NCBI GenBank assembly: GCA_905221605.1 | Contig: CAJNDS010000025.1 | Location: 176,501 to 240,500, forward strand | Direction of reading: 5' to 3' | From: Symbiodinium natans | Lineage: Eukaryota > Sar > Dinophyceae > Suessiales > Symbiodiniaceae | Length of the DNA stretch: 64,000 nt | Shown here: positions 32,441-45,241 of the stretch, piece after piece | Position numbering within the stretch: the first letter of the stretch is position 1 | Layout: every line of letters begins with the position of its first letter | Notes under the pieces: model-generated | What the model was told of the DNA's origin: nothing | Database searches by the model: none | Seen by the model: only the letters and a program-made list of their open reading frames with translations | Position numbers and translations under genes: made by a program

Positions 32441-35400
32441 CCTGCGAGCGTTTCTGTGAGTGATGCCCGCGGCGCTTCGTCCTTGTGCCGTGCGCACCTT
32501 TTGTTTTTTTTGCAATGGACCTTTGGTGCATCACAGTGCGGTTCTTCCTGTTCATCTGCCTTGCATGTCAATGAAATGCCGAACGACATGGCCGACGCCA
32601 AGATGCTTCATGCGCACCAGAGAGACAGGTCCCAAGCAGTCAGGTGCGATTCTCGTGTGAACACGGCCTCCGAGTCTACGTTGCCGGACCCTGAAGGTGG
32701 GACTGAATGAAGATGCTCTCCTTGGACATGGGCGATCTGGGCCATTACCTGCTTCGAATTTCGGGACCAAAATGATGATCCTTGAAAGGTAAATATAGGA
32801 GGTATACATTGAAAAGGGGAGGGGGGACAGGTGGAAAAGGGGGGTGGGGGGGTGACGGGACATGCATACTTGCCTTTTTTTCCATCTTTTTTCCCCGCAT
32901 AAACGGAGTAACTGCCACGCCCACAAGGCCCAGGCTCGTGGGGTTAAAGGCCTTGGCTCTGGGGGGGTAAGGCGGCAAGGGTTTCGGTCTTCAGCCGCGT
33001 CCCATTAAAACTCCCAGCCAGCAGCACGCAACAATCATTGCGATGTGTTTTCCATGGGACCTTTTCGAAACGGGGCAACACCGCTTCCGAGAGTTTGCCT
33101 AGGTTTCTCGTGCTTTCTTTCTGGTCTCACAACCCACTCACCAACTCCATTTGCAACGCCTCCCCGACTTCTGGGAAGGAACAGGCTGAGCGGCTAAGCG
33201 GACACCAAACAATCCAGAGAACCGATGCTAGCCTGTATACAGTGGGAGAAATCTGGTTTTTGGAACACATTTTTAGTCTCTTTTCCTTTCCCTGCTCCCA
33301 GTGCACAGCTCTTGTCTTCCCATATTCGAAAACCTTCCGAAGCGTTGGCTCCCTGCCTGCTAGGATCATGCTTGTCTTACCATGCCCTTCCCATCGCACG
33401 ACCTACGATGGACGGATACATCTGGCATAACTGGGGATTTCGAGACGCTGTTGTTTGGCCATTGTGGGCTACGAAATCCGGGCTCTCGGATGCCAATGCG
33501 TATTCGTCAAGGGTGGCAGCAGTGGCTTCCGACCGAACCTGAGCATGATCTCGCCCTAATCATGTACCCTAGGTCCCTATTACGCAATAACTCTCCACGT
33601 CACCTGAGCAGTTCAGCTTGCCGGAAGCCGAAATCTTGCCGCTTGTGTTTTTTTGAAAATGCTGGGCCACACAGGACGATCGGACACCCTCGGGGCCTGA
33701 CGATAAATACGAAACGAAACATATTTATCTGACGATAGAATGACGAAACATACTTGCCGAGCGAAATATACACCTCGAACTGAACAACTTCTGCTTGAAG
33801 CTGTGAGCACCTCAGACTACGCCTGCTGGGATTATCGAGGATCCAAGTCGTCTGGAAGGACGGCACCCCCCAGTGCGCGGAGCCTGCACAGAAGGGAGGC
33901 TTTGGCTTCGGACGTGCGAAGTGCGAGTTAGGCACTTGTTCACCCCTCAGACAGGATTTGCTCAGCCTCAAAGTCTGCACATGGCTGCTACACTGCGCCC
34001 GTTTGCCCCGGCATGTCACCCTCTGAAAGCGCCTCGTGCACTTGCCACCATTCGTTTGCCCAATGAGGACGACCATCCTCAGGCCAATTCAAGACATTCA
34101 GCAAGTGGCGGGGGTTGGAGATCTCACACAACTTTGTGGCTTGCGAGCTGCTGTGGCCATCGAAAAAGCTGGCCTTCAAATGCCTTGAAAGTTCAGTCTA
34201 CACAACAGGAGCCATCAGGATGGAATGCCCTCGCCAGGGCACGTCCCCTGCTCAATGGTCAGCATCCCCTTGAAATGGTGTGTTGTAGTGTCGCAAAGGG
34301 CCAGTCCTGCGCCGAAGCACATGTTACTCTGATGGGCAATGGCCTTTGATTCCGGCGAATGGTTTTGGCGAGCCAGCCACGGGGGAAACTCAATTAGACA
34401 GCCCCCGAGTCACCAACACTTAACAGCTGATGCCACTGCTCCCTTTAGATGCCTTGAGCACCTGCCAGCTTAACCCGTTAACCGAAAAACAGCACAAGAA
34501 CACAAAACTAGGTGGCATGGAGCTACAGCGGTCCATCTCTGAAGGACTGCGAGACGTACGTCAGGCTGAGGTCCTGCATCCTGGGCGCCAGGGATTCCAT
34601 GAGCATCATATGATATCATATGTATGGGTCTAAGGGGATCCATGAGCGCACGGAAAGCAAGACCGTGCAGCTGCGGGAGAAGAGCATCACATGTGCCATG
34701 ATAGGGAGTGCGAGGGACGGAAGGAGAGAGAGCGAGAGAGAGAGAGAGAGGAAGGGAGCGAGGGAGGAGAGAGAGAGGGAGAGAGAGCGTACATATATTT
34801 GTTGATACATATACATAGACATAACGATATAGGGAGATACTGGAGATCAGATTGCGCATCCACTCCGCAGAATCAATGGGGTGGTCTCTTTTCTGCAACT
34901 GCTCGCGGCAATAGCATCCCAACGCGACGTGGACAAACGTGGCTGAGATGGGGCATCGTGTTTATCGTTGAACTGCTGGCTGCTGAGAGGGAGCGCAGGA
35001 GTGTGGAAGCGAGGGAGAATGCCAGAGCGGGGACCCAGCCCCAGCCAGACAAGAGGGAGCGGAAGGGTGAGAGGGAGGGAGGGAAGAAGAGGGCGAGGGT
35101 CTCTGAGCCTAGCGGGCCTAGCGTCTGTGCCTTGAATCAAGCACCAAAGCATCTTTGTGTTATTCTCAGGCCGGGCAATGGCGCGGAGTCACAAACCGGG
35201 GAAATCCCTATTTCCAGCTAGCAAGACGCAGAAGCGAAGGTTCTCCAGCCCAGGATGGTGTTCAAAGTGCCGAGGTTTGTGGCATTAGGCTGTCCACGCT
35301 CACAATCAAAGATACGCGAAAGCCCCTCCAGGCCCTACGAAGACAGCCCCCACTGCTGGAGCCAAAGCATCGTGATGGGCAGCAGGTCCATGCGAACCTG

Positions 35401-35857
35401 CCCCGCACCAGTTGATTCCGCAATGACTGCCTACACCCTACAAGTATGTGCTTATCGCAGCCTATCGTTAGGGCTGAGCTGCTGGAGATGTATGCTTTCG
35501 AGTCTTGGATGCCTGGCTGCCGTGTGAAGGCTGGTGTGCCTGCTTCCAGGATGCCCCATGATACAGTGATGCTTGCCAAGCCATGGAATGCGAACCACGG
35601 CAGCCCCTTCGTTAAAACAGAGATGAGCTCTTACATCTGTACCTTGTGCCCAAGCACACGAATTCTTCACTCAGGGTTGAAGCAGCTCCAGTGCTGGTCA
35701 GGAACCCGAAGACATAACTACTATTTGCTCAAGAACCCCCCAAAAAGTGAGAAAAACAATAATCACAATAATAATCCCTATATTGCCCTTATAAGGAAGA
35801 ATATTTTTCATTTTTGGGGGTTCGTAAGCAAATAGCAGATGAGGCCGCGGCATCATC
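32441..35857. other. Mostly non-coding; one weak P-loop-like exon candidate at 34033-34077
   Basis: No recognisable gene. At 34033-34077 (minus) an AG|G-to-GC bounded 45-nt segment reads MVVLIGQTNGGKCT, a Walker-A-like string with Cys where Ser/Thr is usual. At 35338-35395 a segment reads MDLLPITMLWLQQWG. A perfect palindrome CATATGATATCATATG lies at 34607-34622, and a GA-rich repeat at 34715-34795. Confidence 0.4.
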
Positions 35858-35915
35858 CGGCCGCCGCTTCTGCACACGTTCGCGCAGGTAGGCGGTCGTC
35901 TCACGAAGCCGATCC
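35858..35915 (-). CDS. Possible internal exon, charged helix
   Basis: Acceptor AAG|G at 35915 and GA donor (GATGAT) at 35858 bound 58 nt reading DRLRETTAYLRERVQKRRP, a strongly amphipathic helix. It lies downstream (minus strand) of the stop at 36700, so it belongs to another gene in the same orientation. Family unknown. Confidence 0.35.
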
Positions 35916-36699
35916 CTTAGATGACTTGGACTGCCAAGAAAACCCCGCTTTCATCCCCATCTCGGCCCTAACGGGAGAAAGCGCATGTGGCCAAAGGAGC
36001 ACCAACACAAGAACTTGGCACCCCTGCACCCCAATAACTTCTTCCCCACCCAACCCGATACCCATCTGCTCCGAAAGTTGGGCCACTCACAGCCGCCCGA
36101 CGCGCATCTGCTCCGAATGCTAGGCCATTGTTGGCCACGCACGCAACACATACAAAAAATGCAACCAGAGACCTGACGACACTTGAGAGGCTGGGACGAG
36201 ATTCTGCAACTTCTTTCGGTGATGCAAGTCGGTGGGCAGATTCAGCAGTACCTCAGCTCAAGGTCGCCTCTGTCTGAATCAGCCCATGCGCCTTCACAAT
36301 TCCTACCAGGAAGAGACTCCTCTGAACACACCGGCGAAGGAGGCCGAACCCCTGCGCTCCGAACACCCTACGCCCTAGATACCTTCAACGAGAAGGCTTC
36401 CGGGTGCTTGCACGCTTGACCCAAGTGTTTTCAACAGCTGCGCTTGCGCGTGGTTTTTGACTCATGCCAAAAGAGGGAGGTTCGTTTTCAGCCTAGCTCA
36501 CAAGCATGAACGGGTGCCCAAGCAAAAATATTCAGCAGGGCAGCCACCACTCGCATCATCGCGGGCTCGATTGTCCTTAGACCCTTAGGGCTTAGCATGT
36601 TTAGTATGCTTGTTTTACGTTTGTTGAAGCCCGTGCTTGTGGACCTTGCTAAGGCTCACGTCTTGCATCGTCGCACCCTGCCGTAATGCATCGTCTTAT

Positions 36700-36784
36700 T
36701 CAGTCTCGTGGCTCCAGCTTCACGATCATGGTATAGACCTGCTCTGTGATGTCCTCCATGGTCTGGAAGATCTGGATGTCACAC
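36700..36784 (-). CDS. Terminal exon of an unidentified gene (stop codon included)
   Basis: Acceptor AAG|G at 36784, then 27 codons reading CDIQIFQTMEDITEQ and VYTMIVKLEPRD to TGA at 36700-36702. Codon content, AG|G acceptor and immediate stop make a convincing 3' end. It fixes the right-to-left polarity of the unidentified coding region to its right (candidate exons between 38.7 and 44.8 kb). I do not recognise the family. Confidence 0.6.
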
Positions 36785-37740
36785 CTTGCACAAGCATTAG
36801 GACAAAATAGGGTCGGCAGTGGAGAGCTCCCGACATCTTACTGTGCATTTTTCCAAGGCCCTGGTGACCCTAACATGGTTCAGAGCGATTTTGATTGCCG
36901 ACAAGATCAACTCTAGACTCTAGACATCAGCCCCAGTCCCCTGATCGGTCCCACTGCCAAGCTCAAACTCCCAAACGTCCGCAACTTGCGCGCCCCCTGG
37001 AAAAACGAACGCCTCTTCTAAAGAGTTTGAAGACTGAAGTGAAGCCAGGGATGCAGGAACAGTCCCAAGGAAAGCTCCCCGGAGATCACCTGGCAACCGC
37101 CGAAGCCGATCCTGGCAAATTTTGGGGGACGTCTTGAGGGACTCTGGGTTGGGCTTGGGGGTTCTAGGGTTGCTAAGGGCTTCTAGGTGCACTACACGAC
37201 GCTCTAGGCTCGGACCAATTGCAGAGATCATTCTTCCACAATGGTTGCACTTGTTTTCTCGTGGACCATCCACACTAATGTCAAGATTTCCAGGCTTGTT
37301 CAGTTGTCTAAGCTTGCTGACGTCGCGGGTTGCAACTTGAGGCTTCTCCTTTTGCAGGCTAAGCTTTACAGGCCTTGTCCTCAGCCCAGAAACGCAGGGC
37401 AGGAAAACTTCAGGCCCAAAAGAGCTCTATCTCATTTTCCAATGAGAGGCAACCCAAACAGATTGTGACAGCCACTGTGACTCGCGCTAGTTTGTTACGG
37501 GAACCCGCTCGAATATCGAGTCCGACTAAGGCCCGTCGACTCGCCACCGCCCCCCCCCCGCCCCCCTCCTCCGCCCCCAAAGCATGTTCTTGCTTCTATA
37601 GAGAGTTCAGTGACCGGGGGGAGGGAGGGGAGCAGGGGGTAAGGGGGGGAAGGGGGAGGGAGGGGAGGGGGTAAGAGGAGGACGGGGCAGGGGGGAAGAG
37701 GGGGAGGGGCCCTACCAAAGTGAGTGCGCACAATAGTATA

Positions 37741-37830
37741 TTACATTGCATTGCATTGCAATGCGTCTATGGTGGCTTGCGGAGGTGTTGCATTGCATTA
37801 CACTGCAGTGCATTGCACTAACTGTTGCAT
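37741..37830. repeat. TGCAT pentamer repeats in both orientations
   Basis: CATTGCATTGCATTGCAATGC is followed by GTTGCATTGCATTAC and GCAGTGCATTGC. The words pair with each other and could form small hairpins. Preceded at 37548-37715 by a C-rich then G-rich tract. Non-coding. Confidence 0.7.
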
Positions 37831-38713
37831 CTACAACATGGCTATGGAGTCTATTGTGGCTTGCAGCTGGGAGTTGAAATCCAGGCTGAGTGGGCAATGG
37901 ATCAGTCTTGGAGGAGGTGGTGCGATTTCATGTAGACTACACGAACAGCCAGCAGCGCATCTTCTAGTTCTGTTCCCCCAAGCGCAAGGCGCCAGTACCT
38001 GGCCTGGTTTCGATGCAGGGGACTACTTGACGTTCCGAATTCTTTCGCTGCCACCGCTACGCAGAGACGCCTGAACCCTGAACCTTGGTGCAACAAGCTT
38101 GAACTCAGCAAGGCCACCAGAAGACGATCAACAGCTGGCCTTGCAAAGAGCTTGTTTCCAGATGTATTTCTGGCTGAGACGCCCTTCGACTAGAGACTCG
38201 CCAAAACCAACGACTTTAGCAGCACGCTTCGGGCTCACAGCAGAGAGAAGCAGACTTCTTCCCCATCTTGGGAACAAGCTAGAACACATGGGTTCAGGGC
38301 CGAAACGACTGTGACATATTTGGATAAGTTTGGATTTCCGGCGAGCTTCAAGAACCTGGGCCTAAACAAGCCCAGCAAACTACGATCTCGGAAGCTTGTC
38401 AGGGCAAGCGGCTCAGCCACTTGCAGAAGTACTGGTTGTTGAACAGGAGCTGTCCTGGCTTGTGCGGCAAGGAGTCTTGAGTATGGGACCCTAAAGTTCC
38501 GAGATCCCATACGGATGAACACCCTACTCGGAGGCTTCTTCATGCCAAGTATCGCTTATCCTCCGCAGCTGGGCTAGCCGCAATGAAGTATAGTTCCATG
38601 GGGTCCGTTCAAAATCACACAACGAAACCCGACGGCACTCTGAGCTTCTTGAAGACCGGCTGCCCTGCATCACTGAAAGCCGAACATTTCCTTCACTTGC
38701 TCCGGCCTACCGC

Positions 38714-38753
38714 CCGCGCCGCCCCGCGAAAGACAGTCGTGTTCGACTCGAAC
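38714..38753 (-). CDS. Possible small exon, unidentified
   Basis: Acceptor CAG|G and GC donor (GCGGTA) bound 40 nt reading FESNTTVFRGAAR. The open frame upstream reads ILERIKAFVLKL, so the exon may be longer. Tentatively part of the gene ending at 36700. Confidence 0.25.
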
Positions 38754-39950
38754 CTGAGCTTCAAAACGAAGGCCTTGATACGCTCCAGGATGCTCCATGG
38801 CAGTTAGGGGGTTGAGGTGGAGCTCGAGGCCGCAACTGGATCAACACACCCTCAAGAATTCCGGGATGCTGGTCCGATACCTTGAACTTACCCGCAGCTT
38901 TAGGCAAAGCAGCCGACAGCCCGCACACGACCCCTACCCAAGAACGCAAAGCAAACTGCCTGAAGCTCCAAAACAAAACAGCGTGATCGCGGGCCAAATG
39001 GCTCTTCCACCACAGCGCTGCGCCTGCTGTAGTCGGAGATGAGGCGGAAGTTTACCACCTGCAGACGGCAGAGTTAAGGGATGTTCTCTAGGCGGTTCAG
39101 GCATACTAGATGTTTCAGCTTAGGCTTCCGTAGCATCTCCCCAAAGTTGTCTAAGTAAGATTCTAAGACTTCGGTGATACTCGGAGAATTGCTATGACTC
39201 ATCAAGTGTTACAGCAGCAGGGGCCCCCGGCCGCATGCTCCACTTCGCTGACCTCAGCTCTCCGAGATTCGGATCTTGTGAGGTTCAGGGTTTAGAGATG
39301 TTTAGAGGGCTGAAGCTGTTTTTGCCCCCCACCAAGAAAGGACGAGCTACACTGCCGGGTAGCAACTTGGGGATGCAGGGTTTCAAGTTGAGGGTTCTGC
39401 TCTCCAGGCAGTCCAGGCGTGTCCAAAACGAAAGGATTACAAGTCCGAGGTGCGCTGTCCGCATGGGCTTTCGACTCCGCCCGAAGGGCCTGCTGCTCAC
39501 GCAGATATTTGCGAGGGCTCTGTGTGTGTGTGAAGTCTTTTTGACGGCTCTCTGGAATTGCTCTGCGCAGCTGGGCTCTTGTACTTCCTCGCACCTGACT
39601 TTTTGTGGAACTCTGCCATTCAAGGGAGAGACATGTCGACTCACTGCACACCTCTGCCTAGGTTCGCTTAAGCTTCAGGATTTGGGCTTCTGTTGCAACC
39701 GCCTACCAACTCAGCGAAGCACGGAAAGCTGATGCTACTTGATGGTCCACGAAATCTCACGGAACTTCTTGCCAAGGGCAAGAAATTTCAAGCCTACACT
39801 GAAGTGCAGCTGGGTTGCACTTGAGTGTGGGTGGATTTAGCTGAGGGGTGCGCAGGGTCATAGATTTGTTTGAAAGTTTCAGTAGCAGGCGTATTAACCC
39901 TTAGATAATTCGACATGCTTTGAACGTGCTTCTCACATTTTGCACTTATC

Positions 39951-40216
39951 CCCCAGGTCCCCAATGTCGCCTTCCGGATGGCACCGCTCCGGCAGTAGAG
40001 GAAAAGGAACAGCACCTCAGAGAGCCCAAGGGTAAACGACACGACAACCCTCGAAAAGAGCGCAGAGCTTGAAGTCTTGACACGCCGAGCCTCTGTGCTG
40101 AGCAGAAAGCTAGGCCGCCCCGCGAGAGGCAATAGCATCACCACCAGGATTGACACGGGCCGAAAGGGTTTGCCGAAGACAGCTGGCGCGGTGAACTGGA
40201 AGAAGATCATTACCAC
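39951..40216 (-). CDS. Possible exon encoding hydrophobic, membrane-like segments
   Basis: After a GAG|G acceptor at 40216 one frame stays open for 88 codons and reads MIFFQFTAPAVFGKPF, PVSILVVMLLPLAGRPSF and VVVSFTLGLSEVLFLFLYC, suggesting two or three membrane spans, ending near a GA donor (GATAAG). However, joining phase-correctly from the better exon 40822-40912 would use another frame (GNDLLPVHRASCLR, then a GC donor). The reading frame is therefore unsettled. Confidence 0.3.
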
Positions 40217-40821
40217 CTCAGCTTACGTGCAAAGTTGAAAGTACGGGTGAAGGGCCTGAGTGATGTCTTCCAAATTCGGGGCGAAACAGGGTCTTGCCCC
40301 CCTCATACCAGTACCTTTTACTATTGGGAGGCTTGGCATGGCAGACCTACCATTGTCTCTTGAGGTGCTGGAAAAGGGCTTAAGCATAAATCCCTACTCC
40401 CCCCCTTTTTTGGAACACGTTCCCTCTTCCCCCTTGGACCCGGCAATCCCTCAGCCCTCCGAGCTGAAACGGCCTAATCTCCACCGCGAAGCGTCCGAAC
40501 TTGGGGAGGCCCAGCTTGGGCCGCTAGGGCGTAGGGATGTGCAGAATCGAGCGTGCGTCAGCGCGGGTCTTGAAGCCTTGACTATCTGACCTCAATGCCC
40601 ATGGCGGTTAGCATGCTTCGCAGGAGTGGCCAAGGAGATCCGGCAAATCCACGCCGCACCCAAGTTCCTGTGCGACTAGCAAGTCTGAACTTCTGAACCC
40701 TCTCCTGAAGACACCTGAAGAATCAACTCACTCTGCATCTCGAGTGCCACATTGCCCAGCTTCTCCATCCTGAGTTTGCACCCCGAAAATCCCATTTTTA
40801 TTACGATTCATGCTGTCTTGC

Positions 40822-40912
40822 TTTGCAGGGCGACGTATTCCACAGTCATTCGGCTCAACCGACCCACATAATCATGGCTGAGACGCAAGGCAAGAATGTT
40901 GCAGTAGCCGTC
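40822..40912 (-). CDS. Predicted internal exon, unidentified protein
   Basis: Acceptor CAG|G at 40912 and GC donor (GCAAGA) at 40822 enclose 30 codons plus one base, reading DGYCNILALRLSHDYVG and RLSRMTVEYVALQ. Its phase fits directly onto exon 42890-42992 (phase 0). Family unknown; probably part of the gene ending at 36700. Confidence 0.45.
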
Positions 40913-42889
40913 CTGCCAGGTGGGGGTGCTGCAACGACGTTTGCGAGCCAAAACAACAGAGACTGCTAAGGGTTCCGGGGGAAGGGTGGAGTGGCGGGTG
41001 GATTCCGGTGGGCGACATCCCGCTTCGCGGGGCTTTCTGCTGTCTCGGCCACAACAGGTACGGGGATGTGCCTCCGCCAGCATGAAGGCGTCCTGGTTCC
41101 TTGGTCTTGGGTGCCACCACAAGTCTTCTTGTCGCATAAGGTTCTACTCTTGGTATGACACATGTTCGTGGATGCTGATTTAAGATGCCCCCTCGAGCGA
41201 CTTCAAGTTGAGACAAGTGCATACAAGTGTCAATGCGACCGTAACCTCCGCAGGCTTGGTCAAGTTCTGGGAGGCGGTGCTGAAGTTCCTCCGTCTGACA
41301 CCGCAATGACACGTATCTCAAATTTCAGACAACGCACAAAAATGCACAAAATCTCTTCTTGTTTCATGCGAGGCCCAGTGTTTGTTGAAAGCTATACTGA
41401 CCCCAAAGAGACCGAAACCAGCGTTCGCCAAGCTTTGGTTCAGGAGCCGGCTGGGTGGACGTGTGCTTCAGCCCTAAACGCTTTATGGGGCAAAGTTGGG
41501 ACATCTAGGGTCGACTGTCATGTGCTTGCTTCCTGTCAAAGGCCAGGACAAGTGAAGCTCCGCCTCACGTCGATCCCGAGTCCGGCCAGGGCACAGGTAC
41601 CGCCGCAAGACGGCCGACTGTATCCACGTGATGGTGGTGCCGGGGATGCCCCAACCTGGGATGATTTTTGGGCGGGCTTTCTTGGTTCTTGGGCTGAGGC
41701 GAGGGGCTGAGGGGATGTATCTGATTGGGACTATGAGGTACAAGCACAGGTCGAAGCGACTTCATGAGCATTCCGTTACGCTGGTTGGGGGTTTCCCGTG
41801 TCACTGGTGGTCGTCCGAACAATCGCACCTTCCGAGGGCCCCACCCAACTTCAGGTAGTGCAACATGTGCGAAATGCCAAAGGGCACAATCCTGAGACCA
41901 GCTGAATCGCAAGTTGCTGATGAGCAGAATGAGACATACCACATCACATGACGTACGTGTGCAAGAGTTTTGGCTGGCCTCCCTTTTGGCCTCCACCAAT
42001 CACTAACCAAGCACTGAGGCTTCCCAAGGAAAGCAACGAGTTTTGCGTCCAGTTTGTGAATTGCATCCAGTCTGTGAAGCCCAACATGATGAGTTGGATG
42101 TTTTTGGAGCTTCGGGATGATTTACTCCATCTGCAGCCAAAAGATGTGATGATGCCAGTGTAGCGTGCAACGGTACATGGAGCATACAGCAACTTGGGCC
42201 AATTTGATTTGGGTCCTCGTGGCACTGCATGAAACCTGTCCCACGCTGCACGCGCAGATTCAATTCTGGATCTCTGCTATCCTAACACTCTCTCGGTCAC
42301 GCATGCCACCGAATATTTCAAAACAAAGCTCCTGGTAAAACAACAAGGATTGAGAAGCACGGCACATACATGTGCAGAAACAACACCTGGTTTTTAATCA
42401 GCACGAGCCAGCTACCAACCCAGATGCAAAAAGCAGAAGAATTGCTGGCAGTGCCTCCAAGTGTCAGGGCAGCCATATAAAGAAACAGCGACTCATAGCG
42501 ATCGTGAATGAGCCACAGTTGTGATTCGTCAGTATCTGTCCTTGGAAACGTTTCTCTTCATTTCTCCTGACCTTCAACCCCAGGATGCTTCTGTGAATGC
42601 TGCCGACCACACCCCTTTTGAGTTGGGGGAGTCTGCTGCTCTCGGCCCCAAGCATTTACTCAAAGACCCAAAGAAGTGTCAGATCCCTACTTGGGGCACG
42701 CAAGTTGGGCCTTGCACTGCAAAATCATTGAAGCTGCTTCTTCACGGGGATCGGCCAGGCCTATGAAACTGCCGGGTACCGGGGCTAAGCTCTGCTCTGA
42801 ACTCTGAAACCCTCCAAGACGGACCCAAGGAGGCAAAAGGAGCAATGATGAGCAATGTAACAAATGCACAAGCGACTCTCAAGAAGCGC

Positions 42890-42992
42890 CTCTTTTGCCC
42901 AAGGCCGGTGCTGGAGCTCTCGGGCTCCCAGAGTGTTGGAACCGAGAGGCTTCAGGATGTGGTCCAGGAAGTAGACCCGAAGATAGAGACTC
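42890..42992 (-). CDS. Predicted internal exon, unidentified protein
   Basis: Acceptor CAG|G at 42992 and GC donor (GCGCTT) at 42890 enclose one base plus 34 codons reading SLYLRVYFLDHILKPLGS, then NTLGARELQHRPWAKE. Ends in phase 0, matching exon 40822-40912. Family not recognised. Confidence 0.45.
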
Positions 42993-43413
42993 CTGAAACG
43001 GTGAGATCTTCACACAGCGGCTTCATCATCCAATGGGCCAGTGTGGTAAATCGGCTTCGGGAAGAACACACACACAGGATGTTCTGCTTTTCGCGGCCCA
43101 AGCTGCACCAGCTTGGATAGGTTCGTATACACGTCCAGCAAAAGCTGCTTGATGGTACCCCACCTCATAGCTCAGGCTGCTCAGGGGATGTTACGGCTGG
43201 CCCTCGTCCATACGTCCCAGAAACATGGCGGGAGGGTGGGGGAGGGGGGGGGCTAATTAAGCTCAACACGAATTCAAGCTTTCAGGCTGCAGGGCAAGAC
43301 GACTGAACCCCTACCGGCAGAAGGCTCGGAGTGAAGTTGCGCGCTTTGCGCAAACCATTTTGGAACCGTTCTTGTAGATTTGGGGGCACGCCACATCCTT
43401 CCTAAAAGGTCGC

Positions 43414-43576
43414 CTCACTTTGGAGTTGCTGGAGAAGTTCAGCCAGCAGAAAGCGGTGACCTGACGGTCGGAGATTCAGGGTGTAGAACTGCGGGGCGTT
43501 CGAGAAACATAGGAACATGGCGATGAGTATCGTGAAGCTGGGATGGGTTGCGGTTTCCAGAGCATGCTTGGCAAAC
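43414..43576 (-). CDS. Predicted internal exon, unidentified protein
   Basis: Acceptor CAG|G at 43576 and GC donor (GCGACC) at 43414 bound 54 codons reading FAKHALETATHPSFTILIAM, FLCFSNAPQFYTLNL and HRFLLAELLQQLQ. The hydrophobic centre could be a membrane span or a buried helix. Phase does not join directly to 42890-42992, so an intermediate exon is expected, perhaps near 43060-43190 where a frame reads TIKQLLLDVYTNLSKL. Confidence 0.45.
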
Positions 43577-44685
43577 CTGCACAGTCAACCGCACTGTTGC
43601 ATTTCCTCTCAAAGAAGCCATGAGCCCTTTGCGTTTAAGCTGCACAAGCATCTAGAACATTCTAGAACGCTTTGGGTGCTTGTGCTTGGCTTCGAAGATG
43701 TTGCTCTTGGTGGAAATTCGTCCACCAAAGAGGGTTTGGGGGGAGGGGGGGGAGGTGTGGCGGGTTGCTCTTTCTCTCGAGGACGGATGGGCGGATTTAT
43801 TTGAGTAGCTTCGGATGCTTGGCCTTTGCTGGCTTTGCAGGCCGGTGCCCGCTCTCCTTCTTGTCCCTGGTTGCACCGAGGCCCTAAACGCCAGAACCAC
43901 AACACTAGAGGATCAAGGCTTCCTTGAGCCGCCCCTCTAAAGGCCCAAGCTGAAGACCCCTAAGATATCCTCAGGATCCCGATAGCTCTTGTCACCCAGC
44001 AGCAGCTGTGACCAGGGAGTGGTGACCCATGGCCTGGCAAAGGCTTCAAACGGCCTTCAAATGTTGGTACAGGAAGCGTCTGAAACTCGTAAGGCCACAC
44101 ACCTGGGATCGCGAAGTGTGATCGCAAAACTTTTTTGTGTGCCGTACTCCTTCGTGTCATGCCCACAATGAGTTGCGAGCCACGCTGCTTCTTAACATGC
44201 TTTGCTGGGAGCACGTGCCTCGAAGGGAGACTCGCCGTCCTGGCTGGCTCATGCGGGTTGGGCCGTGGGGCATTGTGTTTCCGCCGGGCCGTCTCTGAAC
44301 TGATGGGGTCAGGCTTAAGCCCCTTTCTGGCAACTGCCAAGCGTCGAGCTTGCCAATGTAGGAGAACTCATTGGAAGGAAAAGAATCCTTGTCCACAACC
44401 TGCGGCAGCCACCAACTCTCTTCAAAGGTTGGGGACGGAGCCCCAGGAAATCTCTTTAGCGATATGTTGGGTTGTATGAAGAGGTGTTGGGCAGATGCAT
44501 GTCCTTGGTAAGGCCTGCTGGTGTAAAAGTGTAACATCCGCATACCCTCAGTAGCCAAAAACTACCCCGCTTGGGAGGGTGTTGGCTTGCAATATGCTTG
44601 ACCGTGCCTGACGCTCTGCCCCTTGAAACAAAGAACTGCCGTGAAGTTGGGGAGAACACTATTTGTTGAGACCTGCATCTACCAC

Positions 44686-44839
44686 CCTGGTGCCCTCCCT
44701 CATGCCTTGACGCGCGTGGAGCTGCCATAGCGGCCGAGTACAGCATTCCTTCGATGGCTTCTCGTGACATGGCGTAGGATGTTGGGAGGTCATGGTACAT
44801 GCCGAGTAGTGTCATGATCCCCCTCAGGCTTCGGGCCAT
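44686..44839 (-). CDS. Predicted internal exon, unidentified protein
   Basis: An acceptor TTTTCAG|A and GT donor (GTGGTA) enclose 51 codons plus one base reading MARSLRGIMTLLGMYHDLP, then AMSREAIEGMLYSAAMA. Looks like helical protein. Family unknown; the same gene as the 43.4-kb exon is possible but not shown. Confidence 0.4.
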
Positions 44840-45077
44840 CTGAAAATGTAATGCATCAGTGTTCTTTATACTTAGTTCCTGCGATCTTCTGAGCTCTGAG
44901 TTTGATCTCCTGGAATCATATGCGACGATGGAAGCTAAAAACTTCAACCGAAAAGAAAAACTTCAGATCCTTTGCTGGTCATTTCTCTGCATGCATCCTC
45001 AGCTTCATGCAAGCTGAAGGAACGTGCTGCGAACCCTTTCTGAGGTTCTGAGATACTTCCGAGATCGTGAGCCGCCT

Positions 45078-45098
45078 CCCCCCCCCCCCCCCCCCCCC
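45078..45098. repeat. 21-base C homopolymer
   Basis: Uninterrupted C run. A shorter one (16 C) lies at 52777-52792. Confidence 0.9.
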
Positions 45099-45241
45099 AA
45101 CACCATTCCGGGATACCTATTTGCTGAAGGGGAGAAAAAAAACGCACTACGCGGCCTTCGACATCAGCATGTGGATGGATTTGGGTGAGGGCCAGGATTT
45201 TCGGGTCGCCCAAAACGACCCGTCGGTGGCAGTGGTCGTTG

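Noticed and set aside
26356-32601. 2081-residue minus-strand open frame (His/Thr-rich) and long plus-strand Cys/Val frames
   Set aside because: They arise because GT/AC repeats contain no stop codons in several frames. All frames are open in turn, unit indels shift frames freely, and no start context or domain exists.
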